23,151 nucleotides of DNA. Source: Ciborinia camelliae. Taxonomy: Eukaryota > Ascomycota > Leotiomycetes > Helotiales > Sclerotiniaceae. Shown here piece after piece: positions 1 through 12,539 of this stretch. The translations under genes were made by a program, and so were the position numbers. The stretch is from assembly GCA_025890175.1 (NCBI GenBank), contig JANPYM010000013.1, positions 853,457 through 876,607 of the forward strand. The letters run 5' to 3'. Below the pieces are notes generated by a model that did not search any database, was not told the origin of the DNA, and saw nothing but the letters and a program-made list of their open reading frames with translations. Positions within the stretch are counted from its first letter, which is position 1, and the number at the start of each line of letters is the position of its first letter.

Positions 1-2501
1 GAATTTTTTTAATAATTTAAAATTTAAAAAAAATTTATAAAATAAATATATAAATTAAAAAATGTTAATTAAATATATTATTTTGTTAATATTATAAATT
101 ATTGTTTTAAAAAAATATATAATATTTTATTATATTATTTAAATTTTATTTAATTTTTTTATAAATTATAAAAAAATAATAAAAATATTGTATTAATAAA
201 ATTTATTAAAATTAAAATAAAATTAAATCAAAAAATTATATAAAAAAATTAATTAATAAAAAAAATTTAATATCAAAAATATTAAAAAAAATTAATAAAA
301 TATTATTAATATTAATAAATAAATTATTATATTATTATTTATAAAAATTTGTTTAAATATTAATATTATTAAAAAAAACATTTTGAGAGAAATTATTTTA
401 AAAAAAAAACGGATCTATATTGATAAAAAAATATCGAATTTTTTTAATAAAAAGATAACGAAATATATTAATAAAAAAATAACAAAATTTAATAATTATT
501 TTAAACATTTTTATAATCTTAAATTTAAATAAAAAAAGATATATTATTATTATTATATTTAAATTAAAATATTAATTAATAATATTTTATTATTTTATTA
601 ATTTAAATGTTTAAATTAATATAATTTAGTAAAATAAATATATTAAATAAAATTAAAAATTTATATTAAAAAAAAAATATATTTTTAATATTTATATTAA
701 AAATTTATATTTTTATTTATAAAAATTATTAATTTATTATAAAAACAATAAATATATTAAAAAATAAAAAGATATATATTTATTAATTTATTTTAATTAT
801 TTTAAATTTTTTTTATATAAATATAATTTTAAACTTTTTATAATTAAAAATAATAAATTTTAAAATTAATTAATAATTAACAAAATTTTGTTTTTGATTT
901 AATTTAAAATTTATTAAAATTATTTTGATATAAAAAATTTATCAGAAAATAAATAAAAAAATATAAATTTTGATTTTATAATTAAATCAAATATTTAATC
1001 CTAAAAAAATATAAATAAAATATAAAATTTTTATTTTAAAAATTTTTAATATTTTAAATAAATATAAAAATTTGAAATAAATTTTTTTAAAAAAAAAAAA
1101 CGAATTATTATTTAATTATTATTTAATAAAATATTAAATCAAATTAAAATCAAATATTATTTTTTTGTAAAACTTAATATATATTTTTTTAAAAAAGAAA
1201 TTATTAGTTTTAAAAAAATATTTAGAAAAATATTAATTAAAAAAATGAATTTATTATTTAATAAATTTTATTAAAGTCTTAATTATATTTATTTTAAAAA
1301 AAAATAAAAATTATTAATTATATATTAATTATAAAAAATTAAATTAAATAATTAAAAAAAATTAAATATTTTTATTTTTGATTAATAAATTTTTTAATTA
1401 ATTATAAAAAAATATTATTTTTATTAAATTAAATTTAAAAAATATATATTATTGAATTTAAATTTAAATAAAAAATAAATAAAAAATAATATTTTATATT
1501 TATTATAAACAATTTAAATATTTAATTATATTATTTAATTTTATAAATATTTTTATTATTTTTTAAATTTATATTAATTAAAGTTTTATAAAATTGATAA
1601 ATATTATATATATAATATATTTTAATAATATATTAATTTATTTAATAAATATTTAATAATATATTAATAATATTTATTAAATATTTGAAAAATTAATTAT
1701 TTATAAATTTTATATAAAATTTAAAAAATATATATTTAATAATAAAAAAATTAAATTTTTAAAATTTATAATATTAAATAATAATATTATTATAAAATCT
1801 AACAAAATTAAAATTATTATTAAATAATTTATTTTTAATATTTTAAAAAAGATTTAAATTTTTTTAAATTTTACAAATTTTTATTAATAATTTATTAAAA
1901 AATATTTAAAGATAATTAATAAAATAATAATATTATTTAAAAAAATTGAAAAAAAAAAAAAATTATAAATATTTTTATATAAAATATAAAAATATAAATA
2001 TTTTTTAAAATATTAAAAACAATATTTATTATTATATTAATATTATAATATTTTTAATTAAATTTTAAAATAATAATTAAAACAAATATATTGGGATTTG
2101 TTTTAAAATATATATTTTTTTAATTATTTAAAAAAAAATTTGATTTAAAAAAATTATTGTAATAATATTTTGTAATATTTTATTTTAAAAAATTAAATTT
2201 TATAAAATAATATTATATAATTTATAATTAAAAATTATTAATAATATATATTATATTTTGTAAATAATAATATTATATTATAAACAATTATTATATTATT
2301 ATTATAAAAATAAATTATAATAATTTTTAATATTTTATAATTAAAAAAAAATTAAATAATAAATAAATCAAATAAATCGAAATGTTTATTATATATAATT
2401 TTGAAATTAAATTTAAAATTAGGAAATTAAATTTAATAAATAAATTGTTAAGATAATCAAATTATTTTGATAATCCGAAAAATAATAATAAAATATTTTT
2501 A
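1..2501. other. Gene-free, extremely AT-rich block
   Basis: No coding region, RNA gene or mobile-element boundary is visible on either strand. G+C is only a few percent by eye and stop codons are dense in all frames. The sequence is runs of A and T with scattered single G or C bases. Around 417-500 there is a weak 48-bp internal similarity (a TATTRATAAAAAAATA core seen twice), too low in complexity to call a repeat with confidence. The composition suits fully decayed transposon DNA in a fungal AT isochore, but nothing here identifies the original sequence. Confidence 0.75.
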
Positions 2502-2608
2502 ATATTTGTCATACGCGTCACATAGGATCATAAAGGTGAAATCGTAGATATGCAATCTGATAAAAGAACTATGCTGAAGAGGAAAGGATCCTCTTGGAAA
2601 GAACACTA

Positions 2609-2620
2609 TCTAATATAGAC
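2609..2620 (-). promoter_or_regulatory. TATA-like element of LTR copy A
   Basis: Minus-strand GTCTATATTAGA. The identical 12-mer occurs in the LTR-like island at 15115-15126 and in the other two 188-bp copies, and a close variant (GTCTATATAAGG) at 21459-21470. It lies about 75 bp inside the LTR, downstream of the CACGTG motif, as expected for a U3 promoter. Function is inferred. Confidence 0.5.
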
Positions 2621-2621
2621 G

Positions 2622-2654
2622 TTGATCATGTGATCATGGTGGTCACATGATCAA
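2622..2654. repeat. 33-nt palindrome in LTR copy A
   Basis: Inverted repeat with 15-bp arms and a 3-nt centre (TGG). In copies B and C the same positions show this is a conserved structure; in A one C-to-T transition at 2634 creates a single mismatch. The arms contain TGATCA and CATGTGAC. It lies between the CACGTG and the TATA-like site, so it is more likely a symmetrical transcription-factor site or cruciform than a terminator. Confidence 0.8.
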
Positions 2655-2699
2655 TCACGTGACTGTCATACTAGGCAGGGGCCTTGGCGTGACAATATT

Positions 2700-5600
2700 A
2701 AAAAATAAATTAAAAAATATAATAATTTTAATTAAAATATATTATTATTTAAATATAAAATAATTATTTTTATAAAATATTATAAACTTTTTTCAAAAAA
2801 AAAAAATTATTTATTTTTTTATAATTTAAAAAGATTATTAATAAAAATTAATTACAAATAATTAATACTTTATTAAATAATTAATATTATAATTAAAAAT
2901 AAAATAATATTAAATATTATATTAAAATTTATAAAAAACATTTTATTACAATTATAAAAATATAATAAATTTATAAAGAATAAAAAATATATTAAATAAA
3001 AATAAAAATTTATTAAAAATATTTTATTATAATAAATAAATATTAAAAAAATAATTATTTATAATAAAATTATCTTTATATTATTAAATTTTGTTATAAA
3101 AACAAAGATTTTAAAAACTTATTATAATAATTTAATAAAAAAATATTAAAATATAAAAAAAATATTAAAAATATTAAAAAAAAAATATTTTTAATAAAAT
3201 ATAAAAAAAAATATTAAAAAATATATTAAAATTTATACAATATATTAATATTCAATAATAAAATATTATTAATTATATAATAAATTAAAAACATTTCTTT
3301 TTTTTATAAAATCTGAAAAAAAAATAATTATAGATTTTATTATAAATTTACTTTTTTTAAAAATTAAAAAGTATATTTATAATATAATTTTTATAATAAT
3401 TAATAAATTTATAAAATTAATAAAATATATATTTATTATTAAAATTATTAATTTATTTAAATTAACAAAAATATTATTTATATATATATTTAAAGATTTT
3501 AATATATTAAAAAATATTATTTTAAATAAAAAACTATAATTTGTAAATCATTTTTAAAAAAGTTTAATATTCTATTTTTACATTTATCAAAAATTATTAA
3601 TAATATTTTATTTTTAAATTGATAGGTAAATTAAATAATAAAACCAAAATTTTATATATTATATTATATATTATTTAAATTAAAAACAAAATAATTAAAT
3701 ATTACTATTATTTTTAACAAAATTTATATATAATGTTAATTAATATAATATAATAAAAAAAATTTTATTTAAAATAATATATAATTTTCAATTTATATTT
3801 GATTATATTAATAAAAATATTAATATAAAAAAAAAAAGTATTAGCAATTTATAAAAAAATCGAAATTTTAATAAAAAAACAGAAAAAGCTTAAAAAATTC
3901 TGATAAAAAACAATTATAAAAAAAACCTAAAAGGATATCCCAGTAGGATACTAATAATTTAATATTAATAACTTGATAATATTTAGTATAAAAAATATTA
4001 AATAATTAAAATCTAAAAAAAAATTTTTAAAATAATTTATAAAATTATTTATAATTATTAATATTATTTTAAATAAATAATTTTTAATTTAATATAAAGT
4101 AAAAATTTAAACTTCAAATTAATTATAATAGATCTAAAAATATACTTTATATTTATATATTTTTAATTCAAAATCTTTATTTTTTTAATTAACTATTTAA
4201 TTTTAATTAATTTTTTAATATTATATTAATATATTTAATTTATTTTTGAAAAAAATTATAAAATATTATTAAATAATATTACTTTTTCAAAATCCAAATT
4301 GTATACTTTTTATTATAATAAAAATTATTAATTATTTATAAATAATTTTTTTAAATATAACTTTTCTAAAATTTAACGAAATATAATATCCTATAATATA
4401 TTTCCAATTTATTTTATTATCTTAATAAATTGCTAAATAATATCCAAATTTTTATAAACTTTTGTTTTATAATATTTATAAATATTACTTCGATTATATA
4501 AAACTAAATAATATATTAAAAAATTTAAAACAAAATTAAACTAAAAAAATTTTTTTATAAAACAAACGCTTAATTTTTCAAAAAAATTATTGTTTTTAGG
4601 AAATATTTATTATAACCAATAATTAATTTAATTTAACAATTTAATATTAATTATAAATTTTTTATTTATAACAAAATATTTACAATATTTAAATATTTAT
4701 TAGTATTTTTTTAATAAATTAAAATTTAAAATTTTAAATAATTTATTAATCAATAATTTTAAAAAATTATAAATAATATTATTTTTAAATCCAAAAACAA
4801 TAATTTTAATTAATATTGTTTTAAAAATTATAAAAATAATAATTCCCGCTTTTTTTATTAAATATTAAATTTTTTTGTTTACTTATAAAATTATATATGT
4901 TTTTTTAATTTCAATTATTTTATCCAAATTTATTTTTAAAAATTTAATAATTGAATTAATAAACAATTATTTAAAATAAATAATTTATTTATTATATATT
5001 TATTATTATATTTTATTTAAAATTCTGGATTTATTAATATTATTTAAATTGTAATCTGGATTTTTTTAGTTTTTTATATTTTACCAAATATTTAATAAAA
5101 TAATATATTTATCAATATATATATTTTAATCAAATATATAATTTTTTAACTAATTTCCTATATTTAATTTATTAATCTTTTTAATACCTTATTATTTGAA
5201 AAATACTTTTACCTAAACTTTATTAACCTTTAACTTTTTATTTTTTATAATTTTTTTAATTTTATTGTTTATCTTTTTCGGATTAATATTTATTTATTAA
5301 AAAAAATTAGGTTTAATATTATAATTGTAAATAACTTGATAATACTAAAATATTTCCGCTTAAGTATTACATTAAATATTATTAATAAATAAAAGATTTT
5401 ATATATCAATAAAAATATAGTTTATTAATATTTTGGAGCAATAATAATTATCCTAGTTTAAATCTTCTGAATTCGTTTTGTATATTAGATAATAGAAAAT
5501 AATCTGAGGGGCAATATTTTGGTACTTATAAATATAATAGTTAAAGTTATATATCCAATCTATATATATTATATATATTAAATATAGTTTAAATTAAATA

Positions 5601-7051
5601 AAAGATCTCGGATTTTTCTTTATTTTTTTATAATATTGTTGTAATCTCGATTTAATAATTTGTAATTGTTTTGTAATATTTATAATATATTTAGTTTTAC
5701 CTTTATTTAACAACAAATTTATATTAATATATTTTTGAAATATTTTTAATATATTTAAATCTAATAAGATATATGATATTTTTTGTATAAATCAATTTTT
5801 TTCAACAATAAAACAATTTAAAATCTTTTATATATATAAGAATAATGGGATCTTTTTATTTATTTGTTATATAACATTTATTTTTATATTTTAATATAAC
5901 TAGGATTTTTTTTTTCTTTTTTTATATATTTGTAATAATATTTAATTATTTTTTTTAATATTATTAATAATTAAATATTAATATTTTTTATTTAATTTAT
6001 TATAATTATTAATAATATTTAATTAAAAAATATATAATTTTATTGAAATACAAATTTTTTTATTTTTTTGTTAATATTTTTGATTATATAAATTTTTTTT
6101 AAAAAATTATAAAAAAATTAAAATTTATAATAATAATAGTTTTTAAAATTTTATTATAATCTTAAATAATAATCTTTTTAATATTTAAAATATATTTAAA
6201 AATTATTAATAAAATTTATATATTATTTAATTATATTAATAATCTTGATAATTAATAATAAAATTAAATTAAATTTAAATTTTTATTTAATAAAATCAGG
6301 ATTTTAGGTAATTATTTTTTTATTCTAATAAATTATAAATATTTTTTATTTTATTATTATTTTTAAATTTATAGATAATTTATTTTTATATTAAAATATA
6401 ATATAAATATATTTTAAACCTTATATTTATTATTTATATTATTATTATTAATTAATAATTTTTAAATATAATTATAATATTTTAATAAAAAATATTTTAA
6501 ATTTAAATTTAAATTATTAAATAATATATATTAAATAATTTTATAAATTCTTTTATATAATTTTAATTTTAGTTTTTTTTTGTTTTTATATTAAAATATT
6601 TATTATAATTTAATATAAAATATTATAAATTTTATTATTACATATTAATATAAAAAAATATTATAAAAATAAAAAAAAATATTAAAAATAATTAATATAA
6701 GCTATAATTTTAGTTTTTATTTTTTTTTAAAATAATTTGATTTTAATTAAATTATATTTTGTTTTAATAATCAAAAAAATAATTTTATTATTTTTTCGAA
6801 ATATATTTTTTAATTTTTTTTTATTTATTTGCTTTAAATTTTTATTTTTCAAAATATAATAATTAGCCAATTTTATTAATCATTTTATTAATATTTTATT
6901 TTAAACAAAAAACTTTTATTTTAAATATTTTTTGAATTTTTTATCCTAATATTTTAAAAAATAAATTATTTAATTTTTCAAAAACATTTTTTTTTATCTA
7001 AATTATTGAAAATCTATTTTATTATAAGGAAACAAAATCGAAAATATTATT
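2700..7051. other. AT-rich gene-free block with two better-preserved patches
   Basis: No gene or element boundary is recognised. Two places stand out. At 3926-3952 a short patch holds the palindrome GGATATCC (3933-3940) followed by CAGTAGGATAC. At about 5420-5535 G+C rises noticeably and includes TCTGAGGGGCAATATT, which resembles a polypurine tract but is not followed by a TG LTR start. From about 4.1 to 5.3 kb plus-strand C clearly exceeds G. The block most likely consists of decayed repeats, but no parent family can be named. Confidence 0.6.
5420..5535. other. Partly preserved patch, possible old element relic
   Basis: G+C is clearly higher than in the flanks but far lower than in the LTR islands. 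It contains a GAGGGGC purine run near 5506-5512 and the repeated word TTTTGG at both ends. It may be an intermediate-age transposon relic. No LTR ends, TSD or reading frame could be defined. Confidence 0.3.
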
Positions 7052-7158
7052 ATATATGTCATACGCGTCACATAGGATCATAAAGGTGAAATCGTAGATA
7101 TACAATCTGATAAAAGAACTATGCTGAAAAGGAAAGGATCCTCTTGGAAAGAACACTA

Positions 7159-7170
7159 TCTAATATAGAC
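7159..7170 (-). promoter_or_regulatory. TATA-like element of LTR copy B
   Basis: Minus-strand GTCTATATTAGA, identical to copies A and C and to 15115-15126. It is placed downstream of CACGTG in the LTR sense direction. A promoter role is inferred from conservation and position. Confidence 0.5.
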
Positions 7171-7171
7171 G

Positions 7172-7204
7172 TTGATCATGTGACCATGGTGGTCACATGA
7201 TCAA
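7172..7204. repeat. Perfect 33-nt palindrome in LTR copy B
   Basis: Two perfect 15-bp arms around TGG. This copy shows the intact form of the structure that carries one mismatch in copy A. It contains TGATCA and GTGACC/GGTCAC half-sites and adjoins the ATCACGTGAC motif. Confidence 0.85.
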
Positions 7205-7244
7205 TCACGTGACTGTCATACTAGGCAGGGGCCTTGGCGTGACA

Positions 7245-7260
7245 ATATATATATATATAT
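7245..7260. repeat. (AT)8 dinucleotide run at LTR copy B junction
   Basis: Eight AT units begin at the element boundary and include the right-hand target-site duplication. It is either a pre-existing target microsatellite or a later expansion. Confidence 0.85.
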
Positions 7261-7469
7261 TTATATTATTAAAATTAATTAAAATAGATTAAAAGAAAGG
7301 GGCTGGAATCTTAAATCATAATTAAATTAATTAATTTTTTTTTTTAAATATAAGTATATTAATTTTTTTATTTATAAAATTATTTAATTTATTATTATTA
7401 AAAATATTATTGTTTAAAATTTTATTTAAAACAAAATTTTCCAAAATTTTTTTTTTAAAATCTTTATCT

Positions 7470-7490
7470 TTATTATTATTATTATTATTA
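7470..7490. repeat. (TTA)7 microsatellite
   Basis: Seven perfect TTA units. Read on the minus strand they give a run of AAT codons, which produces a poly-Asn stretch in a spurious short open frame at 7331-7537. Confidence 0.9.
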
Positions 7491-9090
7491 TTTATAATAT
7501 AATTTTCTAATAAATTTTTAATAAAAATATTAAACAATTAAATTAAAAATAATAAAAATTTATTATTATTATTTTTAATTAATTTGTTATTAATATTAAA
7601 TTTAATTTAAATTATTTAAATTTTCGTTTTTCGATTTAAAATATATAATATTATAAATTTTTATATTAACAATATATAATCTTTATTATTCAAATTATTA
7701 TTTTTATTAGATTTAAAAATTTATTATAAATATATTTTTATTTTATAATATTTTTAATATTCAAAATAATAATAATCATTATATATAATATATTTTATAT
7801 AATTATTATATTTAAAATAATAATTTTTAAAAATAAAATATTTGTAATTCAAATAAATAATATAATTTGGATATTCTTTATATGCTACTATTTTTTTTAA
7901 TAAAACTTGATTTTTAAATATATATTTATTATATAAATAAAAATAATATTTAATATTTTTATTAATAAAAAAAAGATTTAATTATTATAAATCAATATTT
8001 ATATAAATATATTCCTGGAAGTTTATTTTTAACCAAATAAACCATTTTTAAACTATATATTTTTGTATTATAAAATTTTATTTAAATTATTGTTAAATCT
8101 TTTTATTATTAAATTTTATATTAATATTATTATTTATAAATTTAAAAATAAATATATTAATTTTTTTTAATAAAGTTAATAAAAATTTAAAGATTTTTTA
8201 TATTTTTTATTAAAAATAATAACAATATTTTATATATTAATATTAAACCCCATAAAAATATTTAATTTATATATAAATATATATTTTGGTAATATATATT
8301 TTTTTTATTACTATATATTCAGGTAAAGGCTTTTTATTTAACTTTAATTATTTACTAAAATCCATAATATTAATTTTTAAATATATATATAAATCCTAAG
8401 TTTTATAATATAAAAATTTATTAACAATAATATATTATCTATATATATTAGAAATTATTCTACTCATTTATATATCAAATTATTTTTTTTTATATCGAAT
8501 ATAGGTTTTTATTATATATTTATTTAATTGTTAATAAAATTTTTTGATTTTTTTTTAAAATTTTGATTTTATAAATTATTCTACATTAATATGGGTTTTG
8601 TAATTATTAAATAATAATATTGTTTTATTGTATTATTTGAAAGGTTAATATATAAAATATTTAGATATCCAATTTTTTTTGAATCTTTTAATAATTAAAT
8701 AATTTTTATAAAAATCATTATTATTTATTATATTATTAATGTAAACTTAAAATAGATTTGAAGTTATAAATTTTTTAATTTTAATTCTTTATTTTTTAAA
8801 AATTGGGTTTTAACCTATATTTTGTTTTCTTTTGCTTTTTATTAATATAATATTTGATATAATATTTGAGTTTTGATTTGTTTACTATTATATTTAATAT
8901 AATAAATAATATAAATTGTTTAAATTCAAAAGCGAAAAAAATATTGGGGTTGATATTAATAAAAAAAAGAAATTATTAGATTTTAAATTGTTAATTTTTT
9001 GATATGATAATAATTGAAGAAAGAATAATAAATAACGATTATAATTTAGTAATAAATATTATTCTTTATCTGAAAATCTTTGTTATTCTT

Positions 9091-9440
9091 GAAAATTCCG
9101 AAAAAATAATATTAATATATAAATAATTGATTAAATAAACTATATATTTTATTATATATTTTATTACTTTTATTAAAATTAAAAAATTGGGGAAAAATTA
9201 TTATATAAAAATTAAATCTATTTTTGAGAATTTTAAAATAATAATATTAATATATAAATAATAAGTTAAGTAAAATATATATTTTATTATTTTTATTAAA
9301 ATTAATATTAAAATAATGAAAAAAAGCTAAGATCAAAAAATTTTTATTATTTTTAAAAATTCCAAAAAAATAATATTAATATTTAAATAATAAATTAAAA
9401 TTAATTAAAATATAAAAGATTTTCAATTTGTATATTAACA
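9091..9440. repeat. Degenerate tandem repeat, about 130-bp period
   Basis: Three successive units begin near 9091, 9226 and 9355. Each starts with a GARAATTYYRAAAA-like segment followed by AATAATATTAATATWTAAATAA, then TATATTTTATTA and TTTTATTAAAATT in the first two. The third unit is shorter. Spacings are about 135 and 130 bp. Low complexity lowers confidence, but the order of several words is conserved between units. It may be a decayed satellite or a duplicated relic. Confidence 0.5.
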
Positions 9441-9935
9441 TTTATAATATATTATATATTATTTAATATTATTTAAAAAAATTAGGAATTTAAAGATTAT
9501 CCTAATCCAAATCCTTTATTAAAATTTATAATAAATAAATTTTTTTTTTTTTTTATAAATTTATATAAAATATATATAATAAAGAATCCTTTATTTTTTT
9601 TTTAAAAATAATTAAAAAAAAAAGAATTTTTTAATTTTATATTTATAATAATAATAAATTTTTAAAAAAAAATTTATTTTAATTTAAAAAAAATATTATT
9701 TTATTAAAAATAAAAATATTTTAATTAATTTTTTAATATTAAAATCAAAATTTTTATTTTTAATTATTAATATATATTATTTTATTTGAAAATAAAAATA
9801 TTTAATATTTTTATTTAATTATTATATTCAATTGAAATAATTAATTATCTTTTATTTTTTATATTTTTTATAATATTTATAAATAAAAAAAAATAAAAAA
9901 AAAATAGATTTAAAAAAAAAAAAATTTAATGAGAG

Positions 9936-10165
9936 AAAATAGATTTAATAAAAAAAAATAGATTTGAAAAAGGGGATAAATTCAAAAAAAAAGGATAGGT
10001 TTAATAAAAGGGAATAGGTTTAGTAAAAAAAAAAAATTTAATTAAAAAAGAATAGGTTTAATAAGAAAAAATAAATTTGATAATTTAATAAAAGAAAATA
10101 GATTTGGTGGGAAAAAATAAATTTAATAGTTTAATTAAAAAAGGATAGGTTTGTAGGTTATATAA
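9936..10165 (+). repeat. Purine-rich minisatellite, 18-19-bp unit
   Basis: The core ATAGRTTTAATAAAAAAGG recurs with starts near 9939, 9958, 9976, 9995, 10014, 10034, 10052, 10071, 10098, 10117 and 10145. Most spacings are 18-20 bp; two are 27-28. The plus strand is nearly free of C while G is retained in GGATAGG and GGGG runs, so the array is strongly strand-asymmetric. An outlying unit near 9904 suggests it starts slightly earlier. It has no coding potential. Copies differ mainly by G/A exchanges. Confidence 0.75.
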
Positions 10166-10253
10166 ATTTTATTACCAAATTTTTAATAATTCTAAATTTG
10201 TTTGTTTTTAATTAAACTTATTATTTTTTAATATAAATTTTATTATATTTAAT

Positions 10254-10276
10254 TAAATAAATAAATAAATAAATAA
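10254..10276. repeat. (TAAA)n microsatellite
   Basis: Five complete TAAA units plus TAA, ending at a G. A shorter, related AAATA-rich stretch follows near 10291-10318. Confidence 0.9.
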
Positions 10277-10518
10277 GTTTAGTTATATTTAATTAAATAT
10301 AATTAAATAAATAAATATATATTAATTATTTTAATTTTAATTTAATATTAATATTAATTAATAATTTTTATATTAATTTTTATTAAATTGATATTATTAA
10401 ATAATATATATTATAATATATATATTTATTTTTTTTTGTTTATTTTATATATTATTATAAAATTATATACAAATTTGAAATTATAAGATTATATATATAT
10501 TTAAAATTATTAAAATTG

Positions 10519-10578
10519 AGGTTATTAAATATAATTAGGGTTTAATTAAGGTTATTAAATATAATTAAGATTTGATTA
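10519..10578. repeat. 30-bp tandem duplication
   Basis: Two adjacent 30-bp units begin with AGGTTATTAAATATAATTA at 10519 and 10549. The second halves differ by G/A exchanges (AGGGTTTAATTA versus AAGATTTGATTA). The single TTAGGG inside is incidental and not a telomere repeat. Confidence 0.75.
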
Positions 10579-12505
10579 GTGAGTTAATTAAAAGATACGG
10601 ATTAATAATTATAATTATTTAAAAGCAATTTTTAAAATAATACATCTTTAAAAAATGGCCTCTAATATAGAAAAAACATTATGTAATACAATAATAAAAT
10701 ATGATACTTTGAAATTAAACTTGATTCTGCGAATCCATAATTAAATCTTTATTTTTCAAAATAATTATACAAATATAATTAAAAATATAATAAATATTAA
10801 AATAAATTAAAAACTTATTATTAATTATCAAAAAAATAATATTATTAATTAAAAAAAAAATATCTATTTTTTTAAAAAATAACATTAAATTATTAATAAT
10901 CGAAATAAAAATATATACTTTCATTTAATTGTTTAACAAATATAATTAAAATTATATATAAAATAAAATTTGCAATAATAAAGTTTTTAAGAAAATTCTC
11001 AAAAACGAATTAACAAATTTTATTAAACTTGATTTATAATATTTTATAAAAACGAAAAGTTTAATTCGGCTTTTTATTTTCTTTAAAAACTATATAATAA
11101 TTAAAATCGAATTAATAAAAAAGCAAAATATTAATAACAAAAAAAAATATATTAATATAATTAAAAAAATAAATAAATAATTTTTTTTTTAAATCGAAAT
11201 TCTTCACTATATTTTTATTTTGTTGATTTATAATATTTTATATAGAAATTATAAAGATTTTAATATTATAATAATAATAAAAAATATAAAAAATAAAAAT
11301 ATTAATTATAATAATTTGAATAAATTTATTTTTGAAAATTTAATCAAAAAAATGATTATTATTATTTATAAAAAGAAATATATAACAAATATTATTTTAA
11401 AATAAAATTTTAATAAACTTAATATAATTAAACTTTTTTTAAAATAAATCTTTGATATTTAATTTTTTAATTAAAAGTTTTTTGCAAATTTGTTATAAAC
11501 GATTTTAATAATATCAAAACTTGCTTTATTTTTTAAAAATAACAAATTAATTATTATTAAAAAAAAAAATTTATTTAATTTTTTTATTTTTAAAAATTAA
11601 TAAAAAGTTATTATTAATAATATTTTTTATAAAAATATAAAAAAAAAGTCGCAAAATCAATAATTATAACGAAACTCAAAATATTTACTACAAAATCAAA
11701 CTTATAAAAACAATAATTATTAATAAACTTTAATTTGCAAATAATAAAATTAAAAATACAATTATAAATTATAAGCTAATCAATATTAATAATAAATTTC
11801 TAAAATTATATTTTGATAATTAAAAAATATATAATAAATTGTTAATAAAAATTAAGCTTTATTTTAATTTTAATATAATAAATAATAAAAAATAATTTAA
11901 AACTATTAAAAATATGAATAAAAAATAATTTAAAAAAAATTAAAATATTAATATTTTTAATAAATAAAAGAAATTATATAATTTTATAATTAATAAAATT
12001 ATTATTTAAAATATATATATTAATTAATATTTAAAAATATTTTTTATTTTTTTTTAAAATATAATTTAAAATAAAAAATTTATTAAAAACATAAAAAACG
12101 TTTATAACTTTATAAAAACAATTATTATTAAAAAATAAAAAATAAAAATAAAAATTAATATATTATATAACAAAAAAGAAATTCAAAATATAATCAAAAA
12201 ACAAAATTATCTTCAAAATGATTTCTTTAAAAATTCCTAATTTTCTAATACAAAATCTACAATAAAAACTACAATTAAAATTAAATTAATCTTAATATTA
12301 ACAATAAAAATTTTAAAAACTTTAAAAACTATAATACAATTTATAAAATTTTTAATAAATTAAAATCAAAATTTTTATAAACAATTTGCAATTTTATAAT
12401 TAAATTAAAAACATTTAAAATAAAGTTTGTTATTACAAATAATTTATTTTTATTTTTTAATACTGTTACGTAGCTAGCGTGGCACATTATATATAGTATG
12501 TTGGC

Positions 12506-12525
12506 TTCTAGATCCCAATCTAGAA
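12506..12525. repeat. Hairpin inside the 121-bp element
   Basis: TTCTAGAT, loop CCCA, ATCTAGAA: a perfect 8-bp stem with a 4-nt loop. Confidence 0.85.
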
Positions 12526-12539
12526 TTATACCTTTTATA

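Larger units (their letters stand above)
2507..2694 (-). mobile_element. Solo LTR, 188-bp family, copy A
   Basis: A 188-bp island of near-normal G+C in AT-only DNA. Read on the minus strand it begins TGTCACGCC and ends ATGACA, giving the TG...CA ends and short inverted termini (TGTCA/TGACA) of an LTR. It is flanked by a perfect 5-bp duplication, atatt at 2502-2506 and 2695-2699. Strand is inferred from the order CACGTG (2656-2661) then TATA-like TCTAATATAGAC (2609-2620 on plus, GTCTATATTAGA on minus), matching two other LTRs here. Copies at 7057-7244 and 18506-18693 have the same length. Copy A differs from them by 3 and 5 bases, all transitions. No primer-binding site, polypurine tract or internal domain adjoins it, so it is a solo LTR. 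A MITE is the main alternative, but 5-bp TSDs, TG...CA ends and a TATA box favour an LTR. Confidence 0.8.
7057..7244 (-). mobile_element. Solo LTR, 188-bp family, copy B
   Basis: Second 188-bp copy in the same orientation as copy A, with the same TGTCA/TGACA ends. A perfect 5-bp TSD, atata, lies at 7052-7056 and 7245-7249. It matches copy A at 185 of 188 positions; the differences (7102, 7129, 7184) are all transitions. CACGTG is at 7206-7211. Copies A and B span 4,738 bp end to end in the same orientation, the size of an LTR retrotransposon. However, each has its own flanking duplication and the outer flanks do not match each other (atatt versus atata), so two independent solo LTRs is the better reading. 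Confidence 0.8.
7250..12458. other. Gene-free AT-rich block with decayed tandem arrays
   Basis: No gene is supported. The block holds the simple repeats and tandem arrays listed separately between 7470 and 10578. A strand-composition switch falls near 10.65 kb: from about 8.4 kb to that point plus-strand G exceeds C, beyond it C exceeds G. Short open frames at 7331-7537, 10715-10924 and 11220-11405 are made of Asn, Lys, Ile, Leu and Phe and look like chance openings. A small purine-rich patch (AAAGAAAGGGGCTGG) lies near 7294-7308, close to LTR copy B; it is on the wrong strand to be that element's polypurine tract. Confidence 0.65.

Noticed and set aside
5500..5520. GAGGGGC as a retrotransposon polypurine tract
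   Set aside because: Not followed by a TG LTR start, and no LTR is adjacent.
2507..7244. Copies A and B as the LTR pair of one 4.7-kb element
   Set aside because: Each copy has its own perfect TSD and the outer flanks do not match (atatt versus atata). No primer-binding site or polypurine tract is seen.
7331..7537. Open frame of 68 codons, minus strand
   Set aside because: Asn/Ile/Lys/Phe/Leu only, with the poly-Asn created by the (TTA)7 microsatellite. No domain, and a length expected by chance: at about 0.11 stop per codon, several open frames of 60 codons or more are expected over six frames of 23 kb.
10535..10541. Telomere-like TTAGGG (also an AGTAGGGTTA word near 16721)
   Set aside because: Single occurrences, no tandem array.
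10715..10924. Open frame of 69 codons, minus strand
   Set aside because: Hydrophobic low-complexity string without recognisable motif. The composition mirrors the DNA and the length is at chance level.
11220..11405. Open frame of 61 codons, plus strand
   Set aside because: Ile/Asn/Lys-rich, begins at a TTG, and shows no domain or conserved context.
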